Shown here: piece by piece, positions 52,523-56,871 of the stretch
Numbering within the stretch: position 1 is the stretch's first letter
How the letters are laid out: the number at the start of each line of letters is the position of its first letter
Source of the DNA: Ignavibacteria bacterium RIFOXYC2_FULL_35_21
Lineage (GTDB): Bacteria > Bacteroidota > Ignavibacteria > Kapaibacteriales > UBA2268
Direction of reading: 5' to 3'
Assembly (NCBI GenBank): GCA_001804705.1
Contig: MHAY01000032.1
Location: 1 to 56,871 of the forward strand
Length of the DNA: 56,871 bases
Program-made: the position numbers and the translations under genes
Notes under the pieces: generated by a model
The model's database searches: none
The model's input: the letters and a program-made list of their open reading frames with translations, nothing else
Told to the model about the DNA's origin: nothing

Positions 52523-54763
52523 ATGAAATTGTTATTAAATTATTTTATCTGTTTTGCATTTCTGAATATTGCTCTACTTACTGGACAAACTCCGAAGGTT
52601 GATTACAATCTTGATTTTGAAATAATAAATCCTAAAAATTCATTGCCGGTATGGATTTGGCCCGGAGGTGGTAATTATGAATGCAAGATTGATTCTGTGA
52701 TAAAACAACATGGTAAATATTCAATAAGTATCGAGTCATTAAAAGATACAAGCAGTACAGGAGATTATGGAAATTTCGGAGTTTTTACATCTTTTATACC
52801 ATCACAATTCGTTGGTTCGGAAATTATTTTACGAGGATGGCTAAAAACCGAAAACGTATCCGTTTGGGCTGGACTTTGGTTAAGAATAGATGGTGAAAGC
52901 GGACCAATTGCTTTTGATAATATGTATAGTAGAAAAATTAGTGGTACTAATGAGTGGAAAGAATATTCAATAAAACTACCATTTTCAGATAGTGCAAAAA
53001 AAATTGCATTCGGTGGTTTAATGAGTGCCAAAGGGAAAATATGGGTAGATAATCTGGAAATTTTAATAGATAGTGTAGATATAACAAAAGCAAAAGTTAA
53101 AACATATAAAGCTGATTTAGATTCAGAATTTATTAATGGTTCAAAAATTGAAAAAATCTATTCAGATAAAAATTCAATTAATAATTTATATATATTTGGA
53201 TTGGTATGGGGATATTTGAAATATTATCATCCTGAAATTGCAAAAGGATATTTTAACTGGGATTTTGAACTTTTCAGGATTCTACCGAAGATTCTAAAAT
53301 GCCAGGATAAAACCGGGCGTAGTAAAATTATTTTGGACTGGATTAACAAGCTTGGTAATATTGAACCTTGCGAGAAATGTATGGATTTGGACACAACAAA
53401 TACCAAGATTGTACCTGATTTAGGATGGATTGAAGATTCAAGCTATTTTAACAAGGATTTGATCCAAAAACTTATTTTTATTAAGAACAACAGAAATCAG
53501 GGGAAGCATTATTACTTTGATTTTGTACCTTCAGTAAGAAATGTCGAATTTCAAAATGAAAATGTATACAAAGATATGAATTATTCTGATGCGGGTTTTC
53601 GTTTACTGGCATTATACCGTTATTGGAATATGATTCAATATTTTTTCCCTTATAAATATGCTATAGGGGAAGACTGGAAAAATGTATTGAAAGAATTTTT
53701 ACCGAAATTTATTGAAGCAAATGATGAGTTAAGTTATAGGCTAACAGCTCTTGAATTAATTGGAAGGGTCCACGATACACATGCAAATATTTGGGGAAAA
53801 GATAGTGTGATTTCAGAATTTATAGGGAATCTATATTCAACTGTAGAGATAAAATTCATTGAGAATAAAGTCGTTGTAAACGGATTTTTTGATGATAGTT
53901 CGGGTAAATTAACAAATCTAAATAAAGGTGATATTATTCTTTCAATTGATGATGAAAAAGTTGAAGATAAAATTAAAAGGATGCTGCCTTATTCACCTGC
54001 CTCAAACTACACAACACAACTGAGAGTTATCGCATTAGACTTATTAAGAAGTAATAAAGACAAGATAAAAGTTGAATTTTTAAGAAATGGGAAAACATTT
54101 AATACCTTTATTGAACTCTATACAATTGAAAAATCGCAAGTTTACAAAAGATATATGAAAAAAGATACTTGTTTTAAATTTCTTTCATCTGATATCGGAT
54201 ATATATATCCGGGTACAATTAAAAGTGCCTATTTATCTGCAATAATGGAGGCTGTAAAAAATACGAAGGGATTAATAATTGACTTTAGGTGTTATCCTTC
54301 AGAATTTATTGTATTTACATTAGCCAATTACTTATTGCCAAAACCAACTGAATTTGTAAAATTTACAAATACATCTGTACAATACCCCGGTTTATTTAAG
54401 TTTACATCCCCTCTAATGAATGGTACTGATAATTCAGAATATTATAAAGGGAAAGTAGTAATACTTATAAATGAAACAACAATAAGTTCGGCAGAATATA
54501 CAACAATGGCTTTAAGAAATGCTCCAAATGCTGTGGTTATTGGTAGTACTACTGCTGGTGCTGATGGAAATGTATCAAGTATTTATTTACCGGGTAATAT
54601 TTACACTATGATTTCAGGTATTGGTGTATATTATCCTGATGGGAGAGAAACTCAAAGAATTGGTATTGTACCGGATATTGAAGTGCATCCAACGATAAAA
54701 GGGATTCAGGAAGGAAGGGATGAAGTTTTGGAAAAAGCATTGGAAATAATTAATAAGAATTGA
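52523..54763 (+). CDS. Exported S41-family peptidase
   Basis: A 746-residue protein with signal peptide (KLLLNYFICFAFLNIALLTG). Residues about 25-185 form a carbohydrate-binding-module-like beta domain (LDFEIINPKNSLPVWIWPGG, then GKIWVDNLEI). Then comes a helical part and a PDZ-like segment (about 460-530, LTNLNKGDIILSIDDEKVED). The C-terminal peptidase domain runs from about 550, with TTISSAEYTTMALRN where Ser656 is the likely nucleophile, and ends with GIGVYYPDGRETQRIGIVPDIEVHP, the tail of S41 (tricorn/CtpA) peptidases. It probably processes peptides in the periplasm. Confidence 0.85.
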   Translation: MKLLLNYFICFAFLNIALLTGQTPKVDYNLDFEIINPKNSLPVWIWPGGGNYECKIDSVIKQHGKYSISIESLKDTSSTGDYGNFGVFTSFIPSQFVGSEIILRGWLKTENVSVWAGLWLRIDGESGPIAFDNMYSRKISGTNEWKEYSIKLPFSDSAKKIAFGGLMSAKGKIWVDNLEILIDSVDITKAKVKTYKADLDSEFINGSKIEKIYSDKNSINNLYIFGLVWGYLKYYHPEIAKGYFNWDFELFRILPKILKCQDKTGRSKIILDWINKLGNIEPCEKCMDLDTTNTKIVPDLGWIEDSSYFNKDLIQKLIFIKNNRNQGKHYYFDFVPSVRNVEFQNENVYKDMNYSDAGFRLLALYRYWNMIQYFFPYKYAIGEDWKNVLKEFLPKFIEANDELSYRLTALELIGRVHDTHANIWGKDSVISEFIGNLYSTVEIKFIENKVVVNGFFDDSSGKLTNLNKGDIILSIDDEKVEDKIKRMLPYSPASNYTTQLRVIALDLLRSNKDKIKVEFLRNGKTFNTFIELYTIEKSQVYKRYMKKDTCFKFLSSDIGYIYPGTIKSAYLSAIMEAVKNTKGLIIDFRCYPSEFIVFTLANYLLPKPTEFVKFTNTSVQYPGLFKFTSPLMNGTDNSEYYKGKVVILINETTISSAEYTTMALRNAPNAVVIGSTTAGADGNVSSIYLPGNIYTMISGIGVYYPDGRETQRIGIVPDIEVHPTIKGIQEGRDEVLEKALEIINKN

Positions 54764-54784
54764 TTTAATTAGTTGATGAAAATT

Positions 54785-54820
54785 AAACCCGCTCCGGTGA
54801 TAATCGGAGCGGGTTTTTTT
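54785..54820 (+). terminator. Intrinsic terminator (repeat type, copy 2)
   Basis: AAACCCGCTCC and GGAGCGGGTTT with a ten-base loop and T run, matching copies at 51362 and 56185. It lies 22 bases past the S41 peptidase gene. Confidence 0.9.
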
Positions 54821-54948
54821 AGTTATTCAATAATACAATTTATAAATTGCAATTTTGTTAAGGGAAAAATGTCTTTCATCTTGAACATGAAATCTTTAAT
54901 TTTGTTCATTACAATTTGTAATGTTAAATGAATTAATAACTTAAAATC

Positions 54949-55281
54949 ATGCAGACAAAACAAAAAAAAATATATGATAATGAAAAAATTCGTTTCTTTA
55001 CAGAAGAGATAAAGGAGCGATTAGGTACTAATCTGAAACAATTGATTCTGTTCGGTTCTCATGCACGTGGTGATTTCAATGAAGATTCCGATTATGATTT
55101 TGCAGTTATCCTAAATAAAAAAAATGCGAAGAGCGTAAATGATATTCGTGAAACTGAAGTTGATTTTCTTAATCGCTTCGATGAGCTCACAGCAAGCTTA
55201 ATCTATGATGAAAAAGAGTGGAAGCAACGTTTGAGGCTTCCCATCGGAATAAATATAGAACGTGAAGGTGTCAGACTGTGA
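54949..55281 (+). CDS. MNT-type nucleotidyltransferase (antitoxin)
   Basis: A 110-residue minimal nucleotidyltransferase with ILFGSHARGDFNEDSDYDFAVIL, the GS-x10-D-x-D active site. It overlaps the following HEPN gene by four bases (GTGA). This is a second HEPN/MNT pair in the window, with the order reversed relative to the pair at 29827-30545 and from a different subfamily. It should nucleotidylate and neutralise the HEPN toxin. Confidence 0.85.
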   Translation: MQTKQKKIYDNEKIRFFTEEIKERLGTNLKQLILFGSHARGDFNEDSDYDFAVILNKKNAKSVNDIRETEVDFLNRFDELTASLIYDEKEWKQRLRLPIGINIEREGVRL

Positions 55282-55661
55282 ACTCAGAACCAAATATCAA
55301 TTCTGTTTTGAGGAAAGCTAAGTATAAATTAAAAACTGCTCATATTGATTTTGAAAACGGTCAATATGATGATGCTGTATCAAGGGCTTATTATGCAGTT
55401 TATCATGCAATGACCGCTGCATTGCTATTTAAAGGACAGGTTTACTCATCACATGCCCGAACCATAGGGGCATTTAACCGGGATTTAATTAAATCTGGTG
55501 TTTTCCCAAAGAATTTTACTAGAATGATTCATGATTTGTTTGATGACCGACAGTTGGGTGATTATGACGTTGATATGTCTTTTGAACGTGAAATCGCTGA
55601 AAAAAATATAAAGAATGCCGAAATGATTCTATCGGCAGTCGAAAAATATTTATTTGGTTAA
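55278..55661 (+). CDS. HEPN-domain protein (toxin partner)
   Basis: A 127-residue helical protein with GTG start. LRKAKYKLKTAHIDFENGQYDDAVSRAYYAVYHAMTA is the usual HEPN N-terminal pattern (YDDAVSRAYYAVYHA), and DRQLGDYD near residue 95 is the RxxxxY/D form of the HEPN RNase motif in this subfamily. It forms a toxin-antitoxin pair with the preceding nucleotidyltransferase. Confidence 0.85.
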   Translation: MNSEPNINSVLRKAKYKLKTAHIDFENGQYDDAVSRAYYAVYHAMTAALLFKGQVYSSHARTIGAFNRDLIKSGVFPKNFTRMIHDLFDDRQLGDYDVDMSFEREIAEKNIKNAEMILSAVEKYLFG

Positions 55662-55664
55662 TCC

Positions 55665-56168
55665 ATGAAAAATACCCTGCAAAAAACTCATACCTTCTTT
55701 TTACAACTACACATCGTGTGGTTTGTTTTAATAATGATTCCTATAATATTTTTAATTAGATATTTTTTTGGTTCTATACTATGTTTATTTAATGTGGAAT
55801 TAGTTAATCCATGGGTAAATATTAAAATTCATTTAAACTTATTTATATTTATACTTTTACTTGTGTTGTTTATACCATTTGCGTTTCTAGAAACAACAAT
55901 TTTCCAATATTTAGTTTTCAAAATATCTAGAAAAATAAAATATCTTGAAAAAAAAGTCATCGTTATAATACTGATTTCTTCATTTCTTTTTGGTATTGCT
56001 CATTTTTCTTATGATATACCTTATCAGATTTTTGCATTTTTTAACGGTATTCCATTTGCCTACTCTTATTTTGTAGCAGAAGAAAAGAAAATACATCCTA
56101 TTTTAATTGTTTCACTTATCCATTATTTGGTAAATGTGTTATCATTAAGTCTTATTTATATTTTATGA
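55665..56168 (+). CDS. CPBP-like intramembrane protein with partly lost active site
   Basis: A 167-residue membrane protein with four to five helices. It has the FGIAHF (F-x-x-x-H) and HYLVN (H-x-x-x-N) motifs of CPBP/Abi intramembrane peptidases, but where EE-x-x-x-R is expected it reads ETTIFQ, so one Glu remains and the second Glu and the Arg are missing. Catalysis is therefore doubtful. It follows the HEPN gene by three bases, and a similar protein lies after the next terminator. Confidence 0.6.
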   Translation: MKNTLQKTHTFFLQLHIVWFVLIMIPIIFLIRYFFGSILCLFNVELVNPWVNIKIHLNLFIFILLLVLFIPFAFLETTIFQYLVFKISRKIKYLEKKVIVIILISSFLFGIAHFSYDIPYQIFAFFNGIPFAYSYFVAEEKKIHPILIVSLIHYLVNVLSLSLIYIL

Positions 56169-56184
56169 ATAATAAATTGAAAAC

Positions 56185-56220
56185 AAAAACCGCTCCGGTG
56201 AGAATCGGAGCGGGTTTTTT
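56185..56220 (+). terminator. Intrinsic terminator (repeat type, copy 3)
   Basis: ACCGCTCC and GGAGCGGGTT with the same ten-base loop as copies 1 and 2 and a T run. It separates the two CPBP-like genes. Confidence 0.9.
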
Positions 56221-56286
56221 ATTTAGAAAATAAAAGTATAATTTTGATTTATTGGTTTATGATAATATTTTAACTAAGGTTTATTT

Positions 56287-56778
56287 TTGAAAAATATTCT
56301 AATAAGATTTCATTCCTTTTTTGTAAAACTGCCGATTGTGTGGTTTGTTTTAATAAATTTGGTTTTATATTATATAGTTAGATTAATTTATTATCCCTTG
56401 AGTGGCATCCTCCATGAGTCATATAATTGTGAATCACTTATTTTTTATAGTTTACCTTTGTGGTTGCAGTTTGTTTTATTTATACCAATGGCATACATTT
56501 TAACAATTATTCATTTTTGGCTGATTTTCAAAATATTCCGCCACTTTAAATATTTTATTAATAAGAATTTTATAATAATTTTAGTTTCTTCTTTATTGAT
56601 AGGTATTTCTCATTACGGTCAACTTACAGGTATCATAATGTTTTTTTTGGCAGGAATGCTTTTAGGTTATTCTTATATAGTAGCAGAAGAAAAAAAGCTA
56701 TCACCTGTTTTAATTGTGACAATTATACTTTTTTTGGAAATGGTAATTGAGTATGCTAATGATTATATTTTTTATTAA
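56287..56778 (+). CDS. CPBP-like paralogue, active site lost
   Basis: A 163-residue membrane protein similar over its length to the preceding gene (KNILIRFHSFFVKLPIVWFVL, IGISHYG, LLGYSYIVAEEKKLSPVLIV). TTG start at 56287. Only the histidine of the F-x-x-x-H-type motif remains (GISHYG); the acidic first motif and the H-x-x-x-N are gone. It looks like a tandem duplicate that has drifted from catalysis. Confidence 0.55.
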   Translation: MKNILIRFHSFFVKLPIVWFVLINLVLYYIVRLIYYPLSGILHESYNCESLIFYSLPLWLQFVLFIPMAYILTIIHFWLIFKIFRHFKYFINKNFIIILVSSLLIGISHYGQLTGIIMFFLAGMLLGYSYIVAEEKKLSPVLIVTIILFLEMVIEYANDYIFY

Positions 56779-56871
56779 TAAGCACGATATTACTTAGTCG
56801 TTCCTTATAAAGTCATTTTTTATTCAACAACAATGCAAAATAAAATTTTTCTTTTTGAAGAGGAACATAAA
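56779..56871. other. Window end, nothing assigned
   Basis: The last 93 bases are AT-rich and contain no supported feature; a gene could begin beyond the edge. Confidence 0.5.

Overview
The window reads as an AT-rich chromosome segment from the Bacteroidota/Ignavibacteriota/Kapabacteria side of the FCB group. The main support is the large number of secreted proteins with a type IX secretion (T9SS) type A C-terminal sorting domain (seven or eight genes), together with secreted TPR-CHAT proteins, a TonB-dependent receptor and many small toxin-antitoxin modules. The phylum assignment is inference from gene content; no rRNA or ribosomal protein gene is present. The only functional RNA gene seen is a tRNA-Leu(CAG) at 11778-11861.

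Layout. 1-6000: an HTH protein with a perfect palindrome upstream, a hydrogenase-maturation-type protease, a MITE-like inverted-repeat element, and two exported TldD/PmbA-family proteins (one with the metal-binding HExxxH, one without), closed by a strong terminator. 6000-11800: an ImmA/IrrE-DUF4411(PIN) pair, a ZU5-like lipoprotein, a relic of a toxin-antitoxin plus tRNA-Leu locus, a polysaccharide deacetylase and methyltransferase pair, and an intact RelE-type toxin-antitoxin pair just upstream of the intact tRNA-Leu gene.

11800-29800: an interval of about 18 kb bounded by a 55-bp direct repeat of the 3' half of tRNA-Leu, as expected for an integrated island, though no integrase was recognised. 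It holds an ECF sigma factor/membrane anti-sigma-like/M48-TPR peptidase operon, a divergent set of secreted surface proteins, a RhuM-Fic gene flanked by about 175-bp direct repeats, and two tandem secreted TPR-CHAT proteins. Three promoters with an identical layout, GAAACC-N17-TATATA, precede the sigma gene and two of the secreted-protein units, which suggests a self-regulated cell-envelope regulon.

29800-42760: a HEPN/MNT pair, a small lipoprotein, then a block of minus-strand genes: a Fic protein leading an overlapping operon of T9SS cargo (beta-helix, CotH, beta-helix), an unnamed secreted protein, and a beta-helix plus esterase pair. Two palindromic repeat elements lie in frame inside the esterase C-terminal domain. 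42760-56871: a TonB receptor preceded by palindromic repeats, a RelE-type toxin-antitoxin pair, two lipoproteins (one a cysteine-containing alpha/beta repeat protein I do not recognise), a PIN protein with an unrecognised partner, an S41 peptidase, a second HEPN/MNT pair and two CPBP-like membrane paralogues. Three near-identical terminators are scattered through the last 6 kb.

Overall the window is accessory in character: surface display, cell-envelope signalling and toxin-type modules, interspersed with small palindromic repeats. Functions are assigned from motifs read by eye; no database search was possible.
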